From assembly GCA_963665215.2 (NCBI GenBank), contig CAXXWW010000006.1, positions 410,287-474,286 of the forward strand: 64,000 nt of DNA, written 5' to 3'. Positions 7,398-15,738 of the stretch are shown here, one piece after another (positions within the stretch are counted from its first letter, which is position 1; each line of letters begins with the position of its first letter). The stretch is from G963665215 sp963665215 (GTDB lineage Bacteria; Chloroflexota; Dehalococcoidia; Lucifugimonadales; CAUZJF01). Position numbers and translations under genes: made by a program. The notes beneath the pieces were generated by a model, which worked only from the letters and a program-made list of their open reading frames with translations, did not search any database and was not told the origin of the DNA.

Positions 7398-9362
7398 GTG
7401 ACGGACTTGCCCGCATCAGAGAAGTCACACACTAAAAGAAGTCAGTGGCGTCAGCCACGTGCCACCGTACCAGAAGGTGGCAGGGTCCCGGTCGGGTCCA
7501 GCACCTACCCCGAGGCCGTCAAATTTCTTGATGCTCTCCTTCAAGGCGTACCCGAGGACCAGCATCTAGAAATCCGAACCCTCAAGCCACGCGGTGGCGG
7601 AACGAAGAATTTCTACACCTTGGCCAGGCTGCGCCGGAGAGGCTTTGCGGCGGCGCTACCCGGACATCTCGATGGCAAGCAGAACATTTACTACGGCGTT
7701 TCTCCCCGGTATGAGTCCCGCAAGGCTGCGTCGGACACCGACCGCGGCGACGCCGTCAATCTAGCGACTTCCCTCTGGTTGGACGAAATAACTCGTCCCG
7801 CACCAGACCTGCCTCCTTTCTCTTGGATGATCGAAACCAGCTTGGGGAAGGTCCAGGCTGGCTATCTCCTGAATGAGCCTACCGCTGACCTCGACCGGTT
7901 GGAACACCTGAATCAGCGATTGGGCTCTGCCGTTGGCGGCGATAACGTCTGGAACCGGGGACGGATTCTCCGCTTGCCCGGATTCATTAACCTACATCAT
8001 CCCGGCGGACAGCGTGCGCACCTACTGGAGTTTCACCCAGACCGCCGCTATACCTTAGATGAGCTTGACCGGCTGATTCCCCAACTGCCAGTAGAAAAGG
8101 ACAACTCGTCTCACTCCGCGAAACGGCACCATCATCAAGGAGCCTTCGACCCCCACTGGCCCTGCCCATTGCCCCAGGAGCTCCAAGAACGTCTGTCCGA
8201 TTTCTTCCAAGGACTGAACCTCCACAGGTGCTCCGATGGACGGTTCAACGGCTCGTGTTCCCTGCCCCACCAAGGTGGCTTGGTGTGCGACTGCGAACAA
8301 GCCTTTTACGCCAGCCCCGTCTCCGGCTCCTGGACATGTTTTTGCAGCGATCATTTAGGTCAAACCGCCGGCACCGTCAGGGCATTCACCGCCCTGGGAT
8401 TTAAGGCCGATCTCACTCGGGCTGAGATCCAGGCCGAAATCGGTAAAAATCACCTGGGGCCCGGAGAGGAGATACGCCGCGAGGGACCGCCACACCCGGA
8501 GGATGAGTGCGCCCAAACAGGGAATGTCGCCGATAGGGTAATAACAAAAAAACCCTTATACCGTAGCGGCGACAAAGCTAGAGGCCGGCGGAATCGGTCC
8601 AGTCTCTGGGCCGAAGCGCAGGGCCTGTTCCCCATCCCCACCCATATCAAGCCCCGGATGAAGGGCTACCTACTCTGGTCGGAGCGGGATCACAAGGGCC
8701 TTGCCGCTGACTTGTTCTCCAACACCTGGCGGAACCCGGCCAATGCCCAATTTAAACGGCAAAAGCTTTATTTCAACATCCTGCCCAGGATCAACGGTCC
8801 TCAGATTTACCAACGCCAGGTGCCAATCGATGACTGGAATAAAAAGTTCCATAAGAGCCTTTCCAAAACGATGCAGCGCGCCACCACGGAAAACCAGGGT
8901 TGGCTATGGTTCAACAACGCTCTTGACCGTGGGTACGTTCTCTATCTGACGGATGCGCCCGGACTGGCTGGATTTGAGTCGGTTGAGGAGGCCAGACCCG
9001 TCCTGATCGATGCCTTGAAGTCGATTCATCCCCCTGGTCGAGACGAAGAAGAGGGTCGGTTTCATCCCTACGGCGGCTCTCAGAATTGGGTTGGACGGGC
9101 TGAGGGCACTGGCGAGGAAGACGCGGGACGCTGGGAGATTATCGCCGTGGCTCAGGGTCCCACAGACTTCGTAGCTGTGGAGGCGGAGTGTGTGGTGTCT
9201 GAGGTGAAAACAGAATTCGAACCTCCATTTTGGCGGGGGCAGCCGTATCACGGCTTGGCAATGCGCCACCGAAGTAAGGAGTCTTTCGTGGCCTTTGCCC
9301 AGGGCTTCCCAGACCAGTACACGTTGACCAGGGCAGCACTGACCAAACTGGGGGTGATGTAA
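7398..9362 (+). CDS. RepB-type DNA primase-polymerase of a phage or plasmid
   Basis: The first 260 residues match the RepB_primase (archaeo-eukaryotic primase) layout: YYGVSPRYESRKAASDTDRG, LWLDEI in place of the usual acidic motif, then FSWMIETSLGKVQAGYLLNE, LNQRLGSAVGGDNVWNRGRI and LRLPGFINLH. A Cys/His-rich segment follows (CSDGRFNGSCSLPHQGG, VCDCEQAF, WTCFCSDHLG), which may bind zinc. The C-terminal 250 residues are unrecognised. The GTG at 7398 abuts AAGGAAG; TTG at 7407 has better spacing and may be the real start. The gene abuts the zinc-ribbon gene and probably initiates replication of the host element. Confidence 0.7.
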   Translation: MTDLPASEKSHTKRSQWRQPRATVPEGGRVPVGSSTYPEAVKFLDALLQGVPEDQHLEIRTLKPRGGGTKNFYTLARLRRRGFAAALPGHLDGKQNIYYGVSPRYESRKAASDTDRGDAVNLATSLWLDEITRPAPDLPPFSWMIETSLGKVQAGYLLNEPTADLDRLEHLNQRLGSAVGGDNVWNRGRILRLPGFINLHHPGGQRAHLLEFHPDRRYTLDELDRLIPQLPVEKDNSSHSAKRHHHQGAFDPHWPCPLPQELQERLSDFFQGLNLHRCSDGRFNGSCSLPHQGGLVCDCEQAFYASPVSGSWTCFCSDHLGQTAGTVRAFTALGFKADLTRAEIQAEIGKNHLGPGEEIRREGPPHPEDECAQTGNVADRVITKKPLYRSGDKARGRRNRSSLWAEAQGLFPIPTHIKPRMKGYLLWSERDHKGLAADLFSNTWRNPANAQFKRQKLYFNILPRINGPQIYQRQVPIDDWNKKFHKSLSKTMQRATTENQGWLWFNNALDRGYVLYLTDAPGLAGFESVEEARPVLIDALKSIHPPGRDEEEGRFHPYGGSQNWVGRAEGTGEEDAGRWEIIAVAQGPTDFVAVEAECVVSEVKTEFEPPFWRGQPYHGLAMRHRSKESFVAFAQGFPDQYTLTRAALTKLGVM

Positions 9363-9590
9363 ATGGAGCGTGTTTCTCGAAAAGAGCGAAGGGCGATTCA
9401 AGTTGGGCGTCACCGAGCCAGGAGAGAACGTGAGCAGCCCGTTGAATTCGCCTGTTGCGGTGCCTGTGACTACCTGATCAGGGTATGCCTGGGGGAGAAC
9501 GGACGAGCCAAGGCCTGCCCCCAATGTGGCTGGAACCTCCACGTGATGGGCGGTCGCTGGGCATGGCGAGCTTTGGCTAACGCCATATAA
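9363..9590 (+). CDS. Small zinc-ribbon protein
   Basis: A 75-residue protein starting immediately after the primase stop. CCGACD and CPQC form two CxxC-type knuckles around a basic, hydrophilic linker, a zinc ribbon. The N-terminus is very basic (RKERRAIQVGRHRARRERE). Adjacent placement implies co-transcription with the primase and the ParB-methyltransferase. It is likely a nucleic-acid-binding accessory factor; function inferred only. Confidence 0.65.
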   Translation: MERVSRKERRAIQVGRHRARREREQPVEFACCGACDYLIRVCLGENGRAKACPQCGWNLHVMGGRWAWRALANAI

Positions 9591-9627
9591 CTCTTTCACC
9601 TGACCTGGAAGGTATAAGGAGGCTGTC

Positions 9628-10884
9628 ATGCCTGAAACCCATCTCTTGGAAATCACCCACCTCCCCATCGGCGACCTGCGTCCCGACCCGGCCAATCCCC
9701 GGCGAATAAGCGATGAGGAACTTGAATCGCTGACCCGGTCCATAAGAGAATTTGGGCTGATTGATCCCATCATCGCCCGCAGGGAGGACAAAGTGGTCAT
9801 CGGCGGCCACCAGCGCCTGATCGCTGCCAGGAAACTCGGGTTGAAGCAAGTGCCCGTGGTCCTAGTGGACATATCCGAAGAGCAGGCCCACGTGCTTAAC
9901 CTCGCTCTAAACCGCATCTCCGGTACCTGGGACCAGGAACTCCTGGCTAGGCTGCTGGCTGAGTTGAAGGAAGTCCTAGACATAGACATCACATTGACCG
10001 GGTTCTCCGAGGATGAACTCCAGAAGCATCTTAAGAGCCTGGAGTCTCGGGAGAGGCGTGAGCGTCTGGAGTCCTTCGACCTGGACGCCGCCCTGGAAGC
10101 CGCTAAGGCGGCCCCTGTTGCCCACACAGGCGACGTTTGGCTACTAGGGGACCACAGGGTTCTATGCGGCGATTCCACCGACAATGGCGACGTGGCGCGC
10201 TTGATGAACGGTGAGAAAGCTTCATTGATGGCGACGGACCCGCCATATCTTGTGGACTACACGGGCGGCAACCATCCAGCCTCGAAGGGTAACCAGGGCA
10301 AGCCGAGCAAAGACAAGCACTGGGACGAATACGTGGACCCAGAGGCGTCGGTGGAGTTCTACCGAAAGTTCTTGACATTGAGCCTGGAACACCTTAAGCC
10401 AAACTCAGCCATCTATCAGTGGCACGCCTACCGTAGGCAGGCCTTGGTGGAGCAGGCCTGGCGGGAGAGCGGTTTGTTGGTGCATCAGCAAATAATCTGG
10501 GCCAAGGCCCGTGGGGTACTGACTCATAGCCATTATCTGTGGGCCCACGAGCCATGTTTCTACGGCTGGGTTGAAGGCCACCAACCCTCTAAGAAGCCCC
10601 CGGCTAGCGAGAGGACCATCTGGCAGCTGGACCAGCAGGGTTCCAGCATGAACATCCATCCTACCCAGAAACCGTTGGAACTCTTCTTGCGGCCAATCGA
10701 GTACCACACCGAGGTTGGGGACCTCTGCTATGAGCCCTTCTTGGGCAGCGGCACTCAGCTGATCGCGGCGGAAAAGCTTGGTCGGGTCTGCTATGCGTTG
10801 GAACGGGAGCCTCAGTACGTTGATGTGGCGGTCAAGCGGTGGGAGTCATTCACCGGAGAGCAGGCCGTGAAGGAGAACCAATGA
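9628..10884 (+). CDS. ParB-like/DNA N6-adenine or N4-cytosine methyltransferase fusion
   Basis: A 418-residue protein. Residues 5-95 form a ParB/Srx-type domain (PANPRRISDEELESLTRSIR, IGGHQRLIAARKLG). From about 165 comes a DNA methylase: WLLGDHRVLCGDST, the catalytic DPPY at 204-207, and the AdoMet-binding FLGSGT near 375, with IHPTQKPLELF between. Motif order (DPPY before FxGxGT) is that of the beta-class N6_N4_Mtase family. Such fusions are common in phages. No cognate endonuclease is nearby, so it is likely an orphan modification enzyme. AAGGAGG precedes the ATG. Confidence 0.9.
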   Translation: MPETHLLEITHLPIGDLRPDPANPRRISDEELESLTRSIREFGLIDPIIARREDKVVIGGHQRLIAARKLGLKQVPVVLVDISEEQAHVLNLALNRISGTWDQELLARLLAELKEVLDIDITLTGFSEDELQKHLKSLESRERRERLESFDLDAALEAAKAAPVAHTGDVWLLGDHRVLCGDSTDNGDVARLMNGEKASLMATDPPYLVDYTGGNHPASKGNQGKPSKDKHWDEYVDPEASVEFYRKFLTLSLEHLKPNSAIYQWHAYRRQALVEQAWRESGLLVHQQIIWAKARGVLTHSHYLWAHEPCFYGWVEGHQPSKKPPASERTIWQLDQQGSSMNIHPTQKPLELFLRPIEYHTEVGDLCYEPFLGSGTQLIAAEKLGRVCYALEREPQYVDVAVKRWESFTGEQAVKENQ

Positions 10885-11034
10885 TAGCCCAAGCGGAGCG
10901 AACACTATGGCGACGTAGTGACCGTCGTCTCCAAGAGAACATTGGTCAGCTACCTCCACTTTGCCGATATCCCTTGACTTCCGGCGAAGACAGAGTGAGG
11001 TGTATACCATCTTCTAAACGTGAGGAGGTGGCAA

Positions 11035-11490
11035 ATGGCCATCGAGGACCGCAATCTGGAACCGGGTACGAAGCTGATCGCCAAATACAAGAAGGAGGGA
11101 TACAAAGCCGAGGTGATAGCCGGAGAGGACGGGAAGATCATGTACCGGCTAGCCGACGGGAGAGAGTTCAAGAGTCCCTCATCGGCGGGCACCGCCATCA
11201 CCAACAAGGCTTGCAACGGTTGGGCCTTTTGGAGCGTCGAGGCCGGCGGCGCCCCCAGCGAAGCGGAGGAGCCCGAGGGCGAGCCATCGGAAGAAACGGA
11301 GACTGGGGAGCAAACGCCCACCGCTGGGTTCCGGCGAGTGCCAAATCAAAAGGGCATCGAGGAAGGAGAAGTGAGACTCTACTGCGACGCTTGCCAGAAG
11401 AGTTTCACGGCGCCGGTGGGCGCACCTGCAGAGCAGTGTCCAGAAGGACACACATCGAATGGGGTGCAAGAGGCAACCACAGAAGCCTGA
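11035..11490 (+). CDS. RAMA-like/DUF2924-like protein with C-terminal Cys pair motif
   Basis: About 151 residues; the ATG at 11035 follows GAGGAGGTG with good spacing. Residues 8-60 (EPGTKLIAKYKKEGYKAEVI, YRLADGREFKSPSSAGTAIT, NGWAFWSVE) match the small RAMA-type domain found beside methylases and restriction systems and thought to bind modified or foreign DNA. An acidic linker follows (SEAEEPEGEPSEETETGE), then LYCDACQKSF and CPEGH, a probable zinc knuckle. Its position after a methyltransferase supports a role in DNA modification or recognition; that is inference. Confidence 0.65.
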   Translation: MAIEDRNLEPGTKLIAKYKKEGYKAEVIAGEDGKIMYRLADGREFKSPSSAGTAITNKACNGWAFWSVEAGGAPSEAEEPEGEPSEETETGEQTPTAGFRRVPNQKGIEEGEVRLYCDACQKSFTAPVGAPAEQCPEGHTSNGVQEATTEA

Positions 11491-11519
11491 GCGCTGGTTC
11501 GAATAATTTCATTTGCTTG

Positions 11520-11550
11520 AGGCAGGTTTCTCAATGGAGCCTGCCTTTTG
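11520..11550 (+). terminator. Rho-independent terminator after the RAMA-like gene
   Basis: AGGCAGG (11520-11526) pairs with CCTGCCT (11540-11546) around a 13-nt loop and runs into TTTT. It lies 30 bp after the stop at 11490, so it should end the primase-to-RAMA transcript. Confidence 0.65.
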
Positions 11551-11602
11551 CTCTGTTGCATCTGACTACCAACTGGTCAACTAGCAGAGGTAATCACAGG
11601 TA

Positions 11603-12040
11603 ATGGGCCGCCAGTGCGCATTTCGGAAGGAGGATGGGCAGATGTGCCGGGCGGCTCCCGTAAAGGACGGGGATCACTGCTTCTGGCACTCCCCCGAGTA
11701 TGCCGAAGATGTGGCCGAGGCACGGCGCTTGGGAGGACTGAGACGGCGACGTGAAGTGGCGGTGTCCGGGGCCTACGAGGTCAATGGGCTGGAAACAGTG
11801 GGCGACCTGCGGCGGTTGCTAGTGATTGCCTCCCTGGACACCCTGGGTCTGGAAAACTCCATCGCCCGGGCCCGCACCCTGGGCTACCTGGTCGGAGTGG
11901 CGGGTAAACTCTTGGAGACCGGGGAGTTGGAGGAACGCCTAGCTGCACTGGAAGCGGCGCATGGTCAGAAAACCCTGCCGGAGTCGGTGTTCGACGCTGA
12001 ACCCGTCGACGCAGGTTTCAGCGCCGAGGTTGACTCGTGA
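11603..12040 (+). CDS. Small Cys/His zinc-binding element protein
   Basis: A 145-residue protein. The N-terminus CAFRKEDGQMC then CFWHSPEY gives a C-x9-C-x10-C-x2-H type zinc site, followed by a basic ARRLGGLRRRREVAV helix and an alpha-helical C-terminus (LARLAALEAAH-like). Proteins of this build are frequent in phages and integrated elements of GC-rich bacteria, often near terminase or scaffold genes. Its stop overlaps the start of the next gene by 4 bp (ATG at 12037), so the two are coupled. The exact function is unknown. Confidence 0.6.
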   Translation: MGRQCAFRKEDGQMCRAAPVKDGDHCFWHSPEYAEDVAEARRLGGLRRRREVAVSGAYEVNGLETVGDLRRLLVIASLDTLGLENSIARARTLGYLVGVAGKLLETGELEERLAALEAAHGQKTLPESVFDAEPVDAGFSAEVDS

Positions 12041-13883
12041 GCAAGAACATACAAAGGGTCGCGAAGCTGGAGACTGGCCTGACTCCCAAGCAGGCCATCC
12101 TGCTGTGGTTTCAAGAAGCACACGGCTTCAATGCCATTTTTGAATATATCCATCACCTGAAGAGCCAGCCGGACAGCGCCGCGCCGATACCCAGGTTGAC
12201 AGACCAGGTAGCCGAGGCTGTTAAGCAAACGCTTAAGGGACACCCTCGGGAGGAAATCGACAAAGCAGTGCGCCAGGCTTACAAGGACGTCCTGTTCCTG
12301 TTCTTTCTACACCAGCAGGTTAACCGCAAGCTGATCTCGGAGGAACGGTACTGGTGTTCTTTCTACACCAGCAGGTTAACCGCAAGCTGATCTCGGAGGA
12401 ACGGTATTTCTGGACCCAAGGTAGGTTCCTGATAGCGGAGTTGAAATCGCTGCTGAGAGAACAGGCTCTCGGCCGGCGAATGCGGTGCAACGAGATTCGG
12501 GTAGGGATCGAGACGCCGTATCCCCTGGATTCAGAGACAGCGGCTGCGGTGGAAGCGGCCAAGCAGCATTACGTTATGACCTGGGAATTGCTGGAAGAAG
12601 GCGACGACCTGGGCCAATGGCTGTTAGAGAGCTTTCTGGCCAAAGGCAATACTGCCTTGCCTGATGGCGCTTACGGGATGATGAGCGGAGCAAAACACCT
12701 CTATTCGAAGGTGCCAACCGAGGATGAGGTGCGGCCACTATTCGAGGACGCAGAGAGTTTTCAAAAGTTCCTTGATGGCGAGGACTACTCTTACGGCCTA
12801 GCGGATGTGCCGGACGCGAAGTATGACGAACACTATGAGGCACTAGTGTCAGCCATTAAGGGCGTAGCAAAGCAGGGAATCGTAGTGGACATGCCAAGCG
12901 TGCCCCACCAATTCCTGCAAGAGGCGCCATTGGTTGACGGCGACTGGATCGACGGCTACATGGTGGAGTTGGCCGAGTGGGGCGCGAGAATAAGGGAGAG
13001 GGAATTCCTGCTGGAGGAACCCGAAGACAACCACCCTATGGCCTGGCACGGGATTATCGACCCGAAGGATGGGTCCGAAGTCGACGCTGCGGTAGCGATA
13101 AAACTATGGCAACAGACCAGGAAACACTTGGCTGGATTTCCCGGCCGCACCAGGGTAATAGACGAGCGGCAATACCTGAGCTTCGCCGACTATCTGAAGT
13201 GGCGGGGTCGTCGTGCCAAAGGAGACTTGAAGTCCGCCATGCGCACGGGCCTGGTGGTGTCCACATGGAACCAGTGGGTTGAGGAGCATGGCTGCGAAGG
13301 TGCGGCATTCTTGGCCGGAACGGAAGTGGCAAAGCTCAGTTGCTACCTTGATGGCTATCGATACCGCGTCTGTCAGGATGCCGGGGAGTTGGCGGAAGAA
13401 GTAAGCCGACGTGAGTCGTTGCTAGAATCTGTAAAGGTTTGGGAACCAGACAGCAGTAATGATGAGCGATTCCGTCAGCGGGTTGAACACTGGAAGATAT
13501 CGGCCCTAGGCTTTCTTCCGGAGATATACATTCTGAGCCGAGCAATTAACTCAATCAGCCAACGGTACTTTGAAGGGCAGGACCCTCTGTTCTCCGAAGT
13601 GTCTGATGGGTTTGGTCAACTGTTGGCCTTGGTGGAGAAATTAGTCAATATTTACAACGAGGCCTTGGCGGGGGACATTGAACGCTCGGAAAGGCTGTTA
13701 ATGGAGACGGGAGACGGGCAAGATGAATCTCCACTCACGATAGACCTGGCTGGATTGGTTGAGACCGTCCAAGGGTCTGCCAGAGAGCAGGTTGCCTTCT
13801 TGGTGGACATGGCAAAAGCCGACGCGCTGGATCTACTTGGCGAGACCCGTCAAGCGTTCGAGTTGGTAGAGCGTCACGTTTGA
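12037..13883 (+). pseudogene. Large unknown element gene broken by a 56-bp tandem duplication
   Basis: The first frame (MSKNIQRVAKLETGLTPKQA...) and a second frame ending at 13883 share the peptide FFLHQQVNRKLISEERY, because 56 bp are tandemly duplicated at 12299-12406. Removing one copy restores a single frame of 596 codons plus stop. The product would be a hydrophilic, alpha-helical protein without signal peptide or recognised domain (AEWGARIREREFLLEEPEDN, RQYLSFADYLKWRGRRAKGD). It is co-directional and coupled with the Cys/His protein. Large size and helical content would fit a virion or scaffold protein, but I do not recognise it. Confidence 0.75.
12299..12406 (+). repeat. 56-bp tandem duplication
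   Basis: The unit at 12299-12354 is repeated from 12355, with 52 bp identical through 12406. Because 56 is not a multiple of three, it shifts the frame of the gene that contains it. Confidence 0.95.
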
Positions 13884-13888
13884 ACTTC

Positions 13889-13930
13889 AGACACTATGCG
13901 CGAATAGTGTGTCTGGCCCCTGGCTTTTTG
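13889..13930 (+). terminator. Probable terminator after the broken large gene
   Basis: AGACAC-TAT pairs with ATAGTGTGTCT around GCGCGA, and CTTTTTG follows at about 13924. The stem has a 2-nt bulge and the T-run is 10 nt downstream, so this is a moderate call. The remainder of 13931-14141 shows no gene. Confidence 0.45.
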
Positions 13931-14141
13931 TCGGCTGGGAAGTGGCGCCCAAGTTTCTCTTGGGATAAGATTGTCACCACCCGACTGTATGTCGTAATCG
14001 AGTCTGCCTAGACAATGACCTCTGCCAATGTCAACTCAATGCTACGATTGTGTTGCGACGTTGAAGAACCTGGGAACTGTCGGTTCAGCTGACGCTCTGA
14101 GGGAGTTCGAGTCCCTCGCTGTGGGCCTACACGTACCGTAT

Positions 14142-14160
14142 TGCGAACTTTTCGGTGGGA
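14142..14160 (-). repeat. Right copy of the 19-bp perfect inverted repeat
   Basis: TGCGAACTTTTCGGTGGGA, the exact reverse complement of 1942-1960. The next 92 bp (14161-14252) show no secure gene; a 36-codon frame with a fair ribosome-binding site at 14187 is not supported further. Confidence 0.8.
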
Positions 14161-14252
14161 GGTCTCCATTTGAGAAGAGGTGAGTCATGCGCCTCTTGGT
14201 CACGTTGCCGGAGCTCCGTTCACCGGATGAAGGCGGAAAGAATAGAGACCCT

Positions 14253-15644
14253 TCAGATCGTGCGACGAGTTTTCTTGACCTTCACAAGGATTATTGAGGC
14301 TAACGCAAGCAGCCCAAGTCCCATACAAACCCCGACGATAGTCCACAACCAATTGCGAGGAGACGTCAACTGCTGGGATGGTCCGGAGCCAACGGCTGGT
14401 ATGCCAGTGCCTGAGATATCTGTGTGCCCAGGGACCGGTTCGACAAGCCCTCCGGTGCTATTAGAAGGTTGCAGTACGACTCCCACCGCATCGGTTGGGA
14501 TCCCCAATTGGGGAAGGAGCGTGGGCAGTGCATTTGCCACGCGTTGCGCATCAAGCGCCCACACACGGATGGTCTCGCGCCGCCCTGGGAGGTTGTTGTG
14601 GTCTACCTTCGACAGACTCGCTAGAGGGAATATGACCACAGGCGGGCCGGCAGACCTGAGATTGGGACCGACCGTCGCTCCGCCGATTCCGATGATATTG
14701 CCCTCCGATACTGCAAAACGGTCTAGCACCAACGTCCATTGCCACAATTCCTTCAGGTCGTACTTCACCGGTATCATCATAAGCTGTTCGTCGTCGAACC
14801 CGTAGAGGCGCTTCAACTCCACCTTGGCCGTATCAATGTTCCCTTCGTGCCCCGGTGGAGCCTTGACTTGGACGTAATACGTTATGCTGTTCCATCCAGT
14901 CGTGTACCATCCGGCGATACCCAACTCAGGGTTATTTACCCACTCGAAACAGGCTTGCCCGGACGTAAACTCGCTTCGCTGCTCGACACAGTCCAACTCC
15001 GGAAAGTTGGTCACGTCCACGTCCGAGACGTCAAACTGGGACGCGGTGCCAGACGCGCCAGTCGCTCCGGTAGAAGGCCACTTCTGAGTCCATGCCGCCC
15101 AGGCGCGTTCCTGGCGACGCGCATCTGCGCCGCCTGAGCGTAACACGATTTTCTCATAGGGGAGCTCCCACGGAACGATATAGTCGTCTACGAAGAATGT
15201 GTAGTACATCATGCACTCTTCGAAGGTAGCATAGTCATCGTTGGGTTGCAGTGGTGTGCACCGGTGGTCATCAAAGCCATACGTCACACGGTTCGGGTGC
15301 TGCAGCGTAAACTCCTTACCTTCCTGTCGGAAGTATTCCATCAGTTCGGGGTATACTCGGTCTTCCACTGTACGTAGATAGTTGAAGAAGATGTACAGCG
15401 CGCCGTTTCCATCGTCGTAGATCCCCTCCACCTCGATAACTCCCTCCCTCTGGGCTTCGTCGATAACGTGGCAGTGGAGTGGGTCTGCGGACAGCGTTTC
15501 TCCCCAGCAATCGTCAGGGGGCTCCTCCGCGTGAGCAACCGGAGTCAAGTAAACTCCGAGGAACAGCCAAAAGATGCCCGCAGCTAGACCGGCGAGCAAC
15601 AGCGGCCACGGAAGCTGCCTTAGGCTACTGATATCTCTATTCAT
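14253..15644 (-). CDS. Membrane-anchored extracytoplasmic protein of unknown function
   Basis: About 463 residues from the ATG at 15644. An N-terminal signal/anchor (PLLLAGLAAGIFWLFLGVYL, then VAHAEE) is followed by an exported region with several Cys (DDCWGE, LHCHV, RCTP, EECMM). A STGATGASGTA linker sits mid-protein, and a C-terminal membrane helix (LWTIVGVCMGLGLLALASII) ends in VKVKKTRRTI. So it is tethered outside the cell by a C-terminal helix with a basic tail. It is the last gene of a four-gene minus-strand cluster of exported proteins, and the GATGASG linker recurs in the lipoprotein two genes upstream. No catalytic motif was recognised. Confidence 0.7.
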   Translation of the reverse strand: MNRDISSLRQLPWPLLLAGLAAGIFWLFLGVYLTPVAHAEEPPDDCWGETLSADPLHCHVIDEAQREGVIEVEGIYDDGNGALYIFFNYLRTVEDRVYPELMEYFRQEGKEFTLQHPNRVTYGFDDHRCTPLQPNDDYATFEECMMYYTFFVDDYIVPWELPYEKIVLRSGGADARRQERAWAAWTQKWPSTGATGASGTASQFDVSDVDVTNFPELDCVEQRSEFTSGQACFEWVNNPELGIAGWYTTGWNSITYYVQVKAPPGHEGNIDTAKVELKRLYGFDDEQLMMIPVKYDLKELWQWTLVLDRFAVSEGNIIGIGGATVGPNLRSAGPPVVIFPLASLSKVDHNNLPGRRETIRVWALDAQRVANALPTLLPQLGIPTDAVGVVLQPSNSTGGLVEPVPGHTDISGTGIPAVGSGPSQQLTSPRNWLWTIVGVCMGLGLLALASIILVKVKKTRRTI

Positions 15645-15738
15645 TTGAGCCTCCAAGGACGCTGAAGTGGCGTCGTGTTGACCATAGCAGTTATCGAGTT
15701 CCCATTCCTACAAAGTTGAGCCACTCTTCGGTCCTGCA

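Noticed and set aside
14098..14125. GAGGGAGTTCGAGTCCCTCGC looks like a tRNA T-arm (possible tRNA or att remnant beside the inverted repeat)
   Set aside because: The perfect stem encloses GTTCGAG rather than a TTCRANY loop, and no matching acceptor, D-arm or anticodon arm lies upstream. Treated as a chance hairpin.
14187..14297. 36-codon frame MRLLVTLPELRSPDEGGKNR with a fair ribosome-binding site, possibly the lost end of the histidine kinase
   Set aside because: VTLPE resembles a kinase C-terminus, but the frame has its own start and joins poorly to the kinase fragment across the 12.2-kb block; too short to support.
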